Shown: positions 54,014 through 62,428, counted from the stretch's first letter. The stretch is DNA of 64,000 bases from JAPOUP01 sp965203605 (GCA_965203605.1 OZ241902.1:558001-622000); one strand, 5' to 3'. Made by a program: numbers and translations. The notes: generated from the sequence alone by a model not told the origin.

Positions 54014-55147
54014 TTGACCAGGATTCTTGCAACTCACGTCGGTTCACTGCCACGCACGCAGGAAGTGGTGGATTTCATCTTTGCCCGCGAACGTGGGGAG
54101 ACGTTCGATCAAGCGGAGTTTGACGAATGCATGGCTCGTGCGGTCGTCGAGACCGTTGGCAGGCAGGTCGAGGCGGGTGTGGACGTCGTCAGCGATGGCG
54201 AGACTTCGAAGATCTCCTACGCCACCTACGTGAAGGACCGATATTCGGGCTTTGCGGGTGACAGTCCGCGCAATGCGCCTGCGGACCTCAAGATGTTCCC
54301 GAGTTTCCTCAAGCGGCTTGCCGATGATGGAGGCACTCCGCAGTACGTGCGTCCGATGTGCGTTGGTGAAGTGCGGTCGAAGGGACAGGGAGAGCTGCGT
54401 AAGGACATTGACAACCTCAAATCGGCGATGGCTGCGCATGGGATTGGGCGGGGTTTCGTGAACGCAGCTTCGCCGGGTGTGATCTCGCTGTTTCTGCAGA
54501 ACGATTTCTACCCGTCTCGGGATGCCTATCTTGGTGCGCTGGCCGATGCGATGCGGGAGGAATACGAGACCATCACAGCGGCGGGCCTCGACCTGCAACT
54601 GGATTGTCCCGATCTGGCGCTAAGTCGGCATATGCTTTTCGCCGGTCTCACGGATGAGGAATTCGTTAAGGTGGCGGAGATGCATGTCGAAGCGTTGAAC
54701 CACGCGCTGGAAAACGTACCGCAGGAGCGGGTCCGGGTTCATATCTGCTGGGGGAACTACGAGGGACCGCATTGCTGTGATATTGCAATGGATAGGGTGT
54801 TCTCCACGCTTATGTCAACGAAGTCACGTTACGTGCTTTTTGAGACATCCAATCCTCGGCACGGCCATGAATGGACGACATTCCGTGACCGCAGGGCCGA
54901 GATTCCAGAGGATAAGGTTCTGGTGCCCGGCGTGGTCGACTCGACGACGAATTTCATCGAACATCCTGAACTTGTGGCGCAACGGATCGGGCGGTTTGTC
55001 GACATTGTTGGCGCCGAGCGCGTGATGGCTGGCAGCGACTGCGGCTTTGGTACCTTTGCCGGTTTCGGTGCTGTCGATCCCGACATCGCTTTCGCCAAGC
55101 TTGGCGCGTTGACCGAGGGTGCCGCAATCGCCTCTTCGAGGCTGTAG
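54014..55147 (+). CDS. MetE-like cobalamin-independent methyltransferase family protein
   Basis: A 377-residue (beta/alpha)8 barrel of the UROD/MetE-like superfamily: ILATHVGSLPRTQEVV at the start, VDVVSDGETSKISY, LDLQLDCPDLALSRHM, and the zinc-ligand region VRVHICWGNYEGPHCCDI with a second Cys in MAGSDCGFGTF. The His-x-Cys plus late Cys arrangement matches zinc-dependent thiol alkyltransferases, such as methionine synthase MetE and the epoxyalkane:coenzyme M transferase. It lacks MetE's N-terminal half. I chose TTG 54014 (AGGAAGG upstream). It may transfer an alkyl group to or from a thiol. Confidence 0.82.
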   Translation: MTRILATHVGSLPRTQEVVDFIFARERGETFDQAEFDECMARAVVETVGRQVEAGVDVVSDGETSKISYATYVKDRYSGFAGDSPRNAPADLKMFPSFLKRLADDGGTPQYVRPMCVGEVRSKGQGELRKDIDNLKSAMAAHGIGRGFVNAASPGVISLFLQNDFYPSRDAYLGALADAMREEYETITAAGLDLQLDCPDLALSRHMLFAGLTDEEFVKVAEMHVEALNHALENVPQERVRVHICWGNYEGPHCCDIAMDRVFSTLMSTKSRYVLFETSNPRHGHEWTTFRDRRAEIPEDKVLVPGVVDSTTNFIEHPELVAQRIGRFVDIVGAERVMAGSDCGFGTFAGFGAVDPDIAFAKLGALTEGAAIASSRL

Positions 55148-55437
55148 GTCTTGATCTGTGGGTTCGCTGTCGGGGATGGAAAGTGCACAGACGGTGTGCT
55201 TCTGATTGTGGGTGGCAGATCTTTTGGTTGCCCCTGCCTTTCCTCTTTCCACTCACAGGCTGGGACTGGCTGTCAGGAACAGGAGGACCGTTGTTCCGGG
55301 CGCTGGCCCGGCCGCAAATCAATATCTTGTGGGTGAGTTGCGGAAGAGAGGAGTCCCTTTCAGGTCGGTGATCCAGTCAGGTGCCGCGCTCCCTGAAGGG
55401 ATCGCCTTTCCGAAAGGCTGGCGTGCTCCGCTTTCCG
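55148..55437. other. Gene-free stretch after the catabolic cluster
   Basis: About 290 bp with no supported gene between the MetE-like stop and the convergent hicB stop. No intrinsic terminator was recognised. Confidence 0.4.
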
Positions 55438-55869
55438 TCAAGTGGATAGACCATGGCTCGTCTCCACTACGGGATTCCGGTCCAGCACGGCATTGCGCGC
55501 AGCCCTTGCAAGGAACGCTGACCGTGTCAGGGCGCTGGCGGCGGCGGCGGCATCGATGGCCTCGTTCAGATGTGGATCCAAAGCAAGGTCCGGGTCGTCG
55601 ACGAGGCTTCCGTGCCGGAGCAGCGGGACTTCCACAAGGAACGAACCCTGCGCAAGCTCTTCCCTGACTTCGGGAAGATTCGCGATCTCCGCTGCGGTTC
55701 TCGCTTCCGGCAGATCCAGCCCGTCAAGGTGCAGTTCCAGCGCCTCCATTGCGTTCGCGAAGATTTCCCTTGCGTCGTCGGCGCCCGAAAGGCAGCCGTC
55801 CACATCCGGAAACCTGACGCCCCAGGCGCTGTCCTTTCCGCCATCGACGATTGCGATGTAGGTCCTCAT
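55438..55869 (-). CDS. hicB: HicB-family antitoxin
   Basis: A 143-residue antitoxin. The N-terminal HicB fold reads MRTYIAIVDGGKDSAWGVRFPDVDGCLSGADDAREIFANAMEAL, and the C-terminus (NEAIDAAAAASALTRSAFLARAAR) is a ribbon-helix-helix-like DNA-binding part. It neutralises HicA and represses the pair. The ATG at 55869 overlaps the hicA stop by four bases (ATGA), giving the usual toxin-first order. Confidence 0.9.
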   Translation of the reverse strand: MRTYIAIVDGGKDSAWGVRFPDVDGCLSGADDAREIFANAMEALELHLDGLDLPEARTAAEIANLPEVREELAQGSFLVEVPLLRHGSLVDDPDLALDPHLNEAIDAAAAASALTRSAFLARAARNAVLDRNPVVETSHGLST

Positions 55870-56063
55870 CCGTCGCCCTCCTCCATCCATCCGGTCACCT
55901 TCGCTATGGCGCGGGCGACGCCTGGCGATACATCCCGCTTCGGATGCACGAGCGTTATCCGCAAGCCGTTCTTGCCGAGTTGGTGGTGTGATCCCTTCAC
56001 CCTGAGCAGTTTCCAGCCCTCCGCCCTGAGCCGACTTATGATCTTCCTGCTGTTCCTCTCCAC
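55866..56063 (-). CDS. hicA: HicA-family mRNA interferase toxin
   Basis: A 65-residue double-stranded-RNA-binding-fold toxin: VERNSRKIISRLRAEGWKLLRVKGSHHQLGKNG, with catalytic His in GSHHQL, then ITLVHPKRDVSPGVARAIAKVTGW. HicA cleaves mRNA on ribosomes. Start placed at GTG 56063; no clear ribosome binding site is seen and the frame is open upstream without family features. Confidence 0.88.
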   Translation of the reverse strand: MERNSRKIISRLRAEGWKLLRVKGSHHQLGKNGLRITLVHPKRDVSPGVARAIAKVTGWMEEGDG

Positions 56064-56488
56064 GAGACGGACAATATGCCCACCCGCTCTGCGCTTCAAG
56101 TGTGTCACTTCCGGCCAGAGGTTCAGCAATGACTTCGATTCGCCGCTTTGTCGAAGCGTCGCATGGTGAGCGTCACCTGTTCCGCGGCAGGCGCTCCTCC
56201 AGGATCGCTTCGATGTGCGCCTGACCTTCGGCGGTCCCGGCTCGTTTCTACTGAACCTTTTCGCGGGAGCCGATCTCGGCGCAGATGGCGCATCGGCCAC
56301 GGCGAGGCTCAAAGCGGTCGCCCACAGCCTCAGAGAAATACCGAAATTCTGACATGGAACGTGCCAAACGAGCACTGCGCACCAAGACAACCGCATCCCT
56401 GCTCCTGTTCTGACCAAGCAAATCCTTCCAGTTCCGCCCGCTGCAAAATGGAAGCCCTGCAATGCCTTATCACCGCTCACGACTCAAT
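56064..56488. other. Gene-free stretch upstream of hicA
   Basis: About 425 bp. Minus-strand frames here contain short protein-like pieces (for example GTAEGQAHIEAILEERLP in one frame) interrupted by stops, suggesting an unidentifiable gene relic. The hicAB promoter should be here. Confidence 0.3.
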
Positions 56489-57070
56489 TCATGCTGTCAG
56501 GGCGTAATCAAGCGCGTCGCGAACCTCGACTTCGGCTGCCGTTCCTCCCCTGACAAGGGAGGGAAGCTGGAACTCCGCAATCCGGACGGTTGGGCGGAGA
56601 CCTAAGCGTGGCGGAGGCGAGTCCCGACATGCATCGAACAACGCACGCTGGGCAGCGCGACCATTCTCAAACGGGAATTCAGGTTTCGGTTTCCGGTACC
56701 CGCCCGGCCCATTCCTGAGGGCGGCGGCAGAATGTTCGTCGCACCACGACCTATAAGAATCGATCCCGAAACCTGATTCTGTATCATCCGGATAGAGATC
56801 AAGGATCTGTCGGAGAAATGGCGTGAAATGCTGGAGTTCGTCGAATTCGATGATGCGGTTGTGGTCCGAAAGAAATCCGTCGGGAGGGAGAAGTCGGGGC
56901 TTCCTGTTCTGCATGGCTTCTGGGGAACCGCAAAGGTTCAGAAATATCCGCCATACCGCTTCGTGTTCTGGTGTCACCTTGTCGTTCAGCCAGGGGAGCT
57001 TTCGTTCCCTCTCGACGTTGCTTCCCAGACGGGCAATCACATCGGAGAACTGATCCTGCTTCTTGCCCAT
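56489..57070 (-). CDS. DUF7255-like hypothetical protein
   Basis: About 193 residues from MGKKQDQF. Conserved-looking blocks are DGFLSDHNRIIEFDELQHFTPFLRQILDLYPDD, GGYRKPKPEFPFENGRAAQRALFDACRD and GLRPTVRIAEFQLPSL. I recall a family called DUF7255 with these motifs; the IEFDELQHF..E pattern resembles restriction-endonuclease-like folds, but this is only a suggestion. The start codon region lies inside the left inverted repeat at 57069-57307, which may supply its promoter. Confidence 0.55.
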   Translation of the reverse strand: MGKKQDQFSDVIARLGSNVERERKLPWLNDKVTPEHEAVWRIFLNLCGSPEAMQNRKPRLLPPDGFLSDHNRIIEFDELQHFTPFLRQILDLYPDDTESGFGIDSYRSWCDEHSAAALRNGPGGYRKPKPEFPFENGRAAQRALFDACRDSPPPRLGLRPTVRIAEFQLPSLVRGGTAAEVEVRDALDYALTA

Positions 57071-57307
57071 ATGTGTGGCGACCTGCAATCATAATCGCTT
57101 CGGCCCGCAACCATCGTGGTCTCCGGCCCGGACTGTGTGCGTCCATCGCCGTGGCCGACCCCGGATTAAGTGCGAACGGAAATCGGTCTTTTGCCGGACG
57201 GCCTGTAGCATCGGCTTGCCGGGCCCGATCTATCAGTGGAACCTTGTCCGCTCACCACGTCTGGAAAACATTGCATGGCTTCGTGTGCCGTGATCGGGTT
57301 ACCGGAT
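57069..57307. repeat. Left arm of an imperfect inverted repeat (about 240 bp)
   Basis: It matches the reverse complement of 59236-59521. The outer about 100 bp (ATGTGTGGCGACCTGCAATC to GGCCGACCCCGGATT) are over 90 percent identical by eye; the inner part is less similar but keeps CGGCTTGCCGG, CGTCTGGAAAACA and CGTGATCGGGTT. The right arm carries an extra segment of about 50 bp in the middle. The arms enclose a recombinase relic and a RES/Xre toxin-antitoxin pair. Confidence 0.8.
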
Positions 57308-57355
57308 AGGATCACGCATGCGCACTCGCCACCATGATGCGCTGGGCTGGACTGC

Positions 57356-57712
57356 CGATATGAAGTGTGGGGCGGCACCGTCGCGGAACTTGAGGAAATG
57401 GGCATACGCGTCCACTGCCTTGCCCTGGGAGGTGTGGACCGGACCGGCTCCGGCGGCAGGATGACCATGAACATCATCAACGCGGGTACCCGGTTCGGGC
57501 GCGACCTTCCCGTGGAACGCAACCAGCCCGGCCTCGCGGGAGCCAGGGCGGCCTGAAAGACTCTGCGTCCGCCATCGGTCCTGTCCGCCGCCTAACGGGA
57601 TCTCGTGAAGGAAAGGATACGGAACGGCGGGACAATCCCGTCAATCGCCCGACAGTTCGGGGCAGGCGGGCAGACCGTCATACCGGTCAGGGACCAGCTC
57701 TCAGGAATGTCG
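57356..57712 (+). pseudogene. Serine recombinase (resolvase/invertase) remnant
   Basis: One frame reads GGTVAELEEMGIRVHCLALGGVDRTGSGGRMTMNIIN, the C-terminal part of a resolvase catalytic domain, then FGRDLPVERNQPGLAGARAA. After two in-frame stops (near 57555 and 57595) the same frame continues with RIRNGGTIPSIARQFGAGGQTVIPVRDQL, the helix-turn-helix that ends such enzymes. The catalytic serine domain is missing upstream. It is a dead fragment adjacent to the left inverted-repeat arm. Confidence 0.75.
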
Positions 57713-57769
57713 CCTCATGGACCTTTGTTGGGGTGGACCCATGGATGTGAAAGCGCCGCGCATGGGCGC

Positions 57770-58309
57770 TCACTTCGCCTGCGCCGGCGGTTCGGTTGGA
57801 ATGATATCGTAGTCTTCTAGGGTCTCCAGGAATTCCGCTTGCCGGATCAGTTCGACGATACCGTCCGTGCGCAGGCGGCCGCCCGCCCGCTCGAAGACCG
57901 CGATGCATCTATCACCGGTGAACCGCGACGCGAACACGAACCCGTCGGCCTCGGGAACGCCGCCATGGACCACGCCGGACAGGGCGCGCCCGGCCGCATG
58001 GTTCCCGTCATGGGCCACTGCGCTCGGCGCGTCGATGCGCACGGGCCCGTCCCCGCGCAGGTCGACCAGCCTCAGGGGAGCATCGCAGGAGATCGACACG
58101 ACCAGCGCCGACTCCGCCTCGGCGCGCGGAAGTTCGCGCCGCGTCCGCCGGACGAAACGGTTGCGGCCCAGGGTCTCCCAGAACGCACAGCGTACTGTCT
58201 CCGCGGCGTACAGCACCGCATAGCGTGCCTTCGGGTCGCTGAACCGGCTTGGCGCAGGGGCCGACAGCAGCGGCGCGGTGCGATGCGTCCGATGCACAAT
58301 ACGGAACAC
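57770..58309 (-). CDS. RES-domain toxin
   Basis: A 179-residue protein of the RES family, toxins that deplete NAD+. The family core is seen as RFSDPKARYAVLYAAETVRCAFWETLGR, containing the Arg and Glu of the R-E-S signature; the expected Ser lies further on, in the DGFVFASRF segment. GTG 58309 was taken as start. The antitoxin gene lies 58 bp upstream on the same strand, the usual order for Xre/RES pairs. Confidence 0.85.
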   Translation of the reverse strand: MFRIVHRTHRTAPLLSAPAPSRFSDPKARYAVLYAAETVRCAFWETLGRNRFVRRTRRELPRAEAESALVVSISCDAPLRLVDLRGDGPVRIDAPSAVAHDGNHAAGRALSGVVHGGVPEADGFVFASRFTGDRCIAVFERAGGRLRTDGIVELIRQAEFLETLEDYDIIPTEPPAQAK

Positions 58310-58368
58310 GCGTTCCGGGCGAACCGCGCACAGCCCGGCGCGGAGCCGCTACGGGTCGTAACCGCGTG

Positions 58369-58770
58369 TCACGCAAAGTCGCCCTGACGGTCTCCCCGGG
58401 CGGCTTCGACCACGCGCCCGACCTCTCCGCGCCTCAGAAGATCAAGCGGCCTTTCGCCGTCGAGGGAGGGCCGCGGCGCAGTCATCCAGACCCAGGCGGC
58501 ATAGCCGTCTTCGAACAGACCGGCCACGCGGTCCAGCCCCGCCAGCGGCCGGTTCCGCCCGTCGAGCTGCCCGGCCGGGAACACATAGCCGCGCCTGGCG
58601 TTCTGCCAGCCGATGACACGGCCCTTCCTTCGCCATTCATGGACTGTCTGCCGGGTCCGGAGCCCGGCCCGCGACGCCAGCTCCTCCGACGTCAGCAGGG
58701 GTTCCGGCGCCCCGGCCCGCGTCCGCGCGTCCAGCCTCCGGACCGCTTCGTCAGCATCGACCGGAGGCAA
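58369..58770 (-). CDS. Xre/MbcA/ParS-type antitoxin
   Basis: A 133-residue antitoxin: LLTSEELASRAGLRTRQTVHEWRRKGRVIGWQNARRGYVFP is the helix-turn-helix-like part and GYAAWVWMTAPRPSLDGERPLDLLRRGEVGRVVEAARG is the toxin-binding domain that inserts into the RES active site. TTG 58770 has GGGAG upstream. The frame just upstream is open in parts and a small frame (58813-58959) precedes it, so the true start could be farther upstream if a stop there is an error. Confidence 0.82.
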   Translation of the reverse strand: MPPVDADEAVRRLDARTRAGAPEPLLTSEELASRAGLRTRQTVHEWRRKGRVIGWQNARRGYVFPAGQLDGRNRPLAGLDRVAGLFEDGYAAWVWMTAPRPSLDGERPLDLLRRGEVGRVVEAARGDRQGDFA

Positions 58771-58812
58771 GGGCGCTCCCTGGATTGTCTCCGCGCCGGA
58801 CCCGCGCCGCCC

Positions 58813-58959
58813 CTAGGCATCCGCCGCCAGCGCGTCAGCCGCCGCCGCCAGAGCCGCTCGCACCGCTTCCGGATGCGAAACCAGAGCCGCCACATGCGTC
58901 GGGCTGAGACGTCCGGCGGCGTCACTCAGCATCCCTTCCAGTTCACTCCGTCCGTGCAT
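58813..58959 (-). CDS. Small protein ahead of the RES/Xre pair
   Basis: A 48-residue frame (MHGRSELEGMLSDAAGRLSPTHVAALVSHPEAVRAALAAAADALAADA), shown here by its features: alanine-rich and helical. It ends 42 bp before the antitoxin. It could be a leader peptide, a separate small gene, or the displaced N-terminus of the antitoxin. I cannot identify it. Confidence 0.3.
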   Translation of the reverse strand: MHGRSELEGMLSDAAGRLSPTHVAALVSHPEAVRAALAAAADALAADA

Positions 58960-59235
58960 CCCACCCTCCACAGTCAAAACCATGCGCTGTCTTCGGACGC
59001 TGCCACGGAATACGCCACCTGTCATCAAATTCTGTCCGTTCGGTCATTTCCGTCCGTTTGATCGTCTGTCCCTGGGCGAGGTCTGATCGCTCCTTTCGGG
59101 ATCGAAGTCGGCACCGCTTGCCCTGTCATCGAAGATCCGCTCGCAGCACGCGGCCCTCGGCGTGCCATGCTGCAGGGTGAGGTTCTGTTCCTCCTTCGAT
59201 ACCCGTGCGTAGCCGATGAGCATGCGGGACCCTGT

Positions 59236-59521
59236 CTGACAACCCGATCACGCCGTGCGAAGCCATACGGTGTTTTCCAGACGGAGTGAACAGACAGAAT
59301 TCCGCTGAAGGACCGGTTCCGGCAAGCCGTGATGACGGGCCATCCGGAAAGCCCCCGTTTTCCGTACGCACCCGTTCGCGGACAGTTCGGGTCCGGCCCG
59401 ATGGTTGCGGGCCGGTCGCGCACAATCCGGGGTCGGCCACGGCGATGGACGCACACAGTCCGGACCGGAGATCACGATGGTTGTGGGCCGAACCGATTAT
59501 TATTGAAGGTCGCTACACATA
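59236..59521. repeat. Right arm of the imperfect inverted repeat (about 285 bp)
   Basis: Reverse complement of the arm at 57069-57307, with the same outer end (ATGTGTAGCGACCTTCAATA read inward) and an insertion of about 50 bp. It borders a gene-poor stretch leading to the formate dehydrogenase locus. Confidence 0.8.
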
Positions 59522-59755
59522 TGTCAATCTCCGTTCAATGCCGATTCCGATCCTGACTGTGGACGGATTGGCTGCTTCTGGCTTTGTATCGACAGATCGG
59601 GCAATGCGGCCAGCCGGGACGCGTTGACGATAGGTGAGATATCCCATTCTCTGCTGTTGCCGATCAGATGATACCAGAAATGCGAGTCAATTCGACTTGC
59701 GGATTCAGTGGCCCCGCATAGATGATCTCCTGCACCCCAAGTCACCCAAGGTAGA

Positions 59756-60652
59756 TTGGCTCCAAACGTGGCGGAACTGCGTGATCTGCACTGTCTCAAT
59801 ACTCTGGCGCGTCTAAAGCACTTCGCAAAGGCGGCGGCGGAATGCGGGATGTCACAGCCAGCATTTTCCATGCGCATCAAGAGGCTTGAGGATCGACTGG
59901 GGGTGACGGTCGTCAAGCGTGGCAACCGCTATCAGGGACTGACGCCCGAAGGCGAGGCAATCGTGCGTCACGCAAGGCGAATTCTGGAAGACGTGCGATT
60001 TCTGGAACAGGAACTGCTGTCCGCGAAAGGAACGGTCGCCGGCCCGTTGTCCATTGGTGTCATACCAACAGCAGCGGCATTTGCCGCTCGAGTCGCGATC
60101 CGGCTGCACTCCGCGCATCCCGGTATTGTTCCGAGAATTGAAACCGCATCGTCGCTTGTCATCCAGCAACGACTTGAGGATGGCACAATTGACGCTGGCG
60201 TCACATATGCCGACAGCGTCTCGTCCGACGTGGTGGCAGTCGAGCACCTGTATGTAGAGCGCTATGTGCTCCTCCTGTCCGATTCACTGGCAGGCGGGCG
60301 GACTGGTTCGATCAGTTGGGCGGATGCAGCCAAACTTCCGCTTTCACTGCTCGAGCCAGGCATGCAGAACCGACGAATACTTGACCGGACGTTCGAAGAG
60401 GTCGGTGCGCAGTCCCAGGTCATCTCCGAAACCAACGCTCTGACCATTTCCATTGCAATGGCGCGGGAAGGGGCCTGTGCCACGGTCGTACCGCATGTGC
60501 TGGTCGAGGCGTTGGGTCCGCTGACGAACACTTCCGTTCTGCCGCTTATTGAGCCGGAACTGCGAAAGGATATCTGCCTTGTCGTTGCGGCCCGTGGGCC
60601 ACGGTTGCCGACTGTCGAGGCACTCAGGCAAGTTGCGGCGGCGAGTGAATGA
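59756..60652 (+). CDS. LysR family regulator of the formate dehydrogenase locus
   Basis: A 298-residue regulator: N-terminal winged helix (LHCLNTLARLKHFAKAAAECGMSQPAFSMRIKRLEDRLGVTVVKR) and a substrate-binding domain starting GPLSIGVIPTAAAF. It sits 87 bp upstream of fdsGB in the same direction, as FdsR-type regulators do. The start is TTG 59756 or GTG 59768; neither has a strong ribosome site. It likely responds to formate or a related anion. Confidence 0.88.
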   Translation: MAPNVAELRDLHCLNTLARLKHFAKAAAECGMSQPAFSMRIKRLEDRLGVTVVKRGNRYQGLTPEGEAIVRHARRILEDVRFLEQELLSAKGTVAGPLSIGVIPTAAAFAARVAIRLHSAHPGIVPRIETASSLVIQQRLEDGTIDAGVTYADSVSSDVVAVEHLYVERYVLLLSDSLAGGRTGSISWADAAKLPLSLLEPGMQNRRILDRTFEEVGAQSQVISETNALTISIAMAREGACATVVPHVLVEALGPLTNTSVLPLIEPELRKDICLVVAARGPRLPTVEALRQVAAASE

Positions 60653-60661
60653 TCTGAATTT

Positions 60662-60684
60662 GTTATCGCGGCATAAGGAATAAC
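60662..60684. promoter_or_regulatory. Candidate LysR site GTTAT-N13-ATAAC upstream of fdsGB
   Basis: Five-base inverted arms separated by 13 bases lie between the LysR gene and fdsGB; an inner TTAT-N6-ATAA overlaps. It resembles the interrupted dyads bound by LysR-type regulators. Support is positional only. Confidence 0.35.
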
Positions 60685-60739
60685 GAATTTACGATAGTGG
60701 TTGTTTATGGAATGAACATCATGCGGAGGTGAATATGGC

Positions 60740-62428
60740 ATGACTCCATTGGATGATCGCAGCGGTATCTGGAAGGATGGCCGCGGAAAGGGAAGATCTG
60801 CGCCGAAAGGGCGTCAGGTTGATGACCCGGCCCTAAGGGAGGTGCGCGAGCTGTTGGGTGACCGGTCGCGTCGTCGCGACCTGCTGATCGAACACCTACA
60901 TTTGATACAGGACGAGTTCGGGCATCTTTCGACAGCCCATCTCGCCGCGCTTGCCGACGAGATGCGGCTGGCGCAGGCCGAGGTGTACGAAGTAGCAACG
61001 TTCTACGCCCATTTTGACGTTGTGACCGAAGGTCAGACACCGCCGCCCGCGCTTACCATAAGGGTTTGCGATTCGCTGAGCTGCGAACTTGCCGGGGCTC
61101 AGAAGCTGATGGCTGCGCTGAGGAATTCTCTCGATCCATCAGAGGTGCGGGTTGTTCGGGCACCTTGCATGGGTCGCTGCGATACGGCTCCAACGCTTGA
61201 GATTGGACACAACCACATAGATCATGCGACCGCTGAATTGGTGGAGGTGGCGATCGCTTCCGATGACACGCATCCGCATATTCCGGAATATGAAGGCTAC
61301 AGGGACTACGTTACGGGTGGCGGCTATGCCACGCTCAGGTCATTGCGTGATCGTGGGGATTGGGAGGTCGTGCAGCGGAAAGTACTGGAAAGCGGCCTCC
61401 GCGGGCTCGGTGGTGCTGGATTCCCCTCAGGAAGGAAATGGGGTTTTGTGCGGGCCAACGAAGGGCCACGCTATTTGGCAGTCAACGGCGACGAGGGTGA
61501 ACCGGGAACCTTCAAGGACCGTTATTACCTTGAACGCATGCCGCACCTGTTTCTTGAGGGCATGCTTATCGCCGCTTGGGCCGTGGAGGCGGAAACCTGT
61601 TTCATCTATATGAGGGACGAATATCCGGCTGTCCTGGAGATTTTGCGAAAGGAGATACAACTGCTCGAGCAGGCAGGAATTGTCTCGCCCGGATACATTG
61701 ATCTACGTCGTGGCGCTGGTGCGTATATCTGCGGCGAGGAATCGGCCATGATCGAATCCATCGAAGGCAGACGAGGTCTACCGAGGCACAGGCCGCCCTT
61801 CGTGGCCCAGGTCGGTGTCTTCAACAGGCCTACGCTTGTCCACAATGTCGAAACGCTTCATTGGGTTGCCCGAGTATGCCGTGAAGGGCCGGAATGCCTG
61901 AATTCGGTAGAACGGAATGGCCGACGGGGGCTCCGCAGCTTTTCGGTGAGTGGGCGGGTAAGGAATCCGGGTGTCTACCTACTTCCAGCCGGGTCGACGA
62001 TGCTTGACATTATCGAAGCCAGTGGTGGTATGGTGGATGGCCATATCTTCAAGGCATACCAGCCTGGCGGTCCTTCGGCTGGTCTGCTTCCCGCATCCCT
62101 GGCGGACATTCCCATGGATTTCGACGTATTGCAGGAACATGGCACTTTCATCGGGTCGGCGGCCATTGTGGTTCTTTCAGATCGGGATTCCGCCCGGGAT
62201 GCGGCATTGAACATGCTGAGGTTCTTTGAAGACGAAAGTTGCGGCCAGTGTACACCATGCCGGGTTGGATGTGAAAAAGCGGTGAAGTTGATGCAGGCGG
62301 ACCGCTGGGATAAGGATTTGCTGGAGGACCTTTGCCAGGTGATGGCGGATGCTTCCATATGTGGCCTTGGACAGGCTGCACCCAACCCGATCCGGTTGAC
62401 GATGAAGCATTTCGCTGACGAGGTCTGA
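60740..62428 (+). CDS. fdsB: NAD-dependent formate dehydrogenase, fused gamma-beta subunit
   Basis: A 562-residue fusion. Residues 1-155 are a NuoE/FdsG-like thioredoxin fold with 2Fe-2S ligands C110, C115, C143 and C147 (VCDSLSCELAG, APCMGRCD). From about 190 follows a NuoF/FdsB part: GLRGLGGAGFPSGRKW (NADH/FMN loop), NGDEGEPGTFKDR, GAYICGEESAMIESIEG and the 4Fe-4S block ESCGQCTPCRVGC. It passes electrons from FdsA to NAD+. In Cupriavidus and Rhodobacter FdsG and FdsB are separate chains. A GGAGGTG site precedes the ATG. Confidence 0.92.
   Translation: MTPLDDRSGIWKDGRGKGRSAPKGRQVDDPALREVRELLGDRSRRRDLLIEHLHLIQDEFGHLSTAHLAALADEMRLAQAEVYEVATFYAHFDVVTEGQTPPPALTIRVCDSLSCELAGAQKLMAALRNSLDPSEVRVVRAPCMGRCDTAPTLEIGHNHIDHATAELVEVAIASDDTHPHIPEYEGYRDYVTGGGYATLRSLRDRGDWEVVQRKVLESGLRGLGGAGFPSGRKWGFVRANEGPRYLAVNGDEGEPGTFKDRYYLERMPHLFLEGMLIAAWAVEAETCFIYMRDEYPAVLEILRKEIQLLEQAGIVSPGYIDLRRGAGAYICGEESAMIESIEGRRGLPRHRPPFVAQVGVFNRPTLVHNVETLHWVARVCREGPECLNSVERNGRRGLRSFSVSGRVRNPGVYLLPAGSTMLDIIEASGGMVDGHIFKAYQPGGPSAGLLPASLADIPMDFDVLQEHGTFIGSAAIVVLSDRDSARDAALNMLRFFEDESCGQCTPCRVGCEKAVKLMQADRWDKDLLEDLCQVMADASICGLGQAAPNPIRLTMKHFADEV

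Noticed and set aside
58249..59061. 270-residue plus-strand frame
   Set aside because: Arginine/proline-rich composition and position antisense to the RES/Xre antitoxin gene show it is a shadow.
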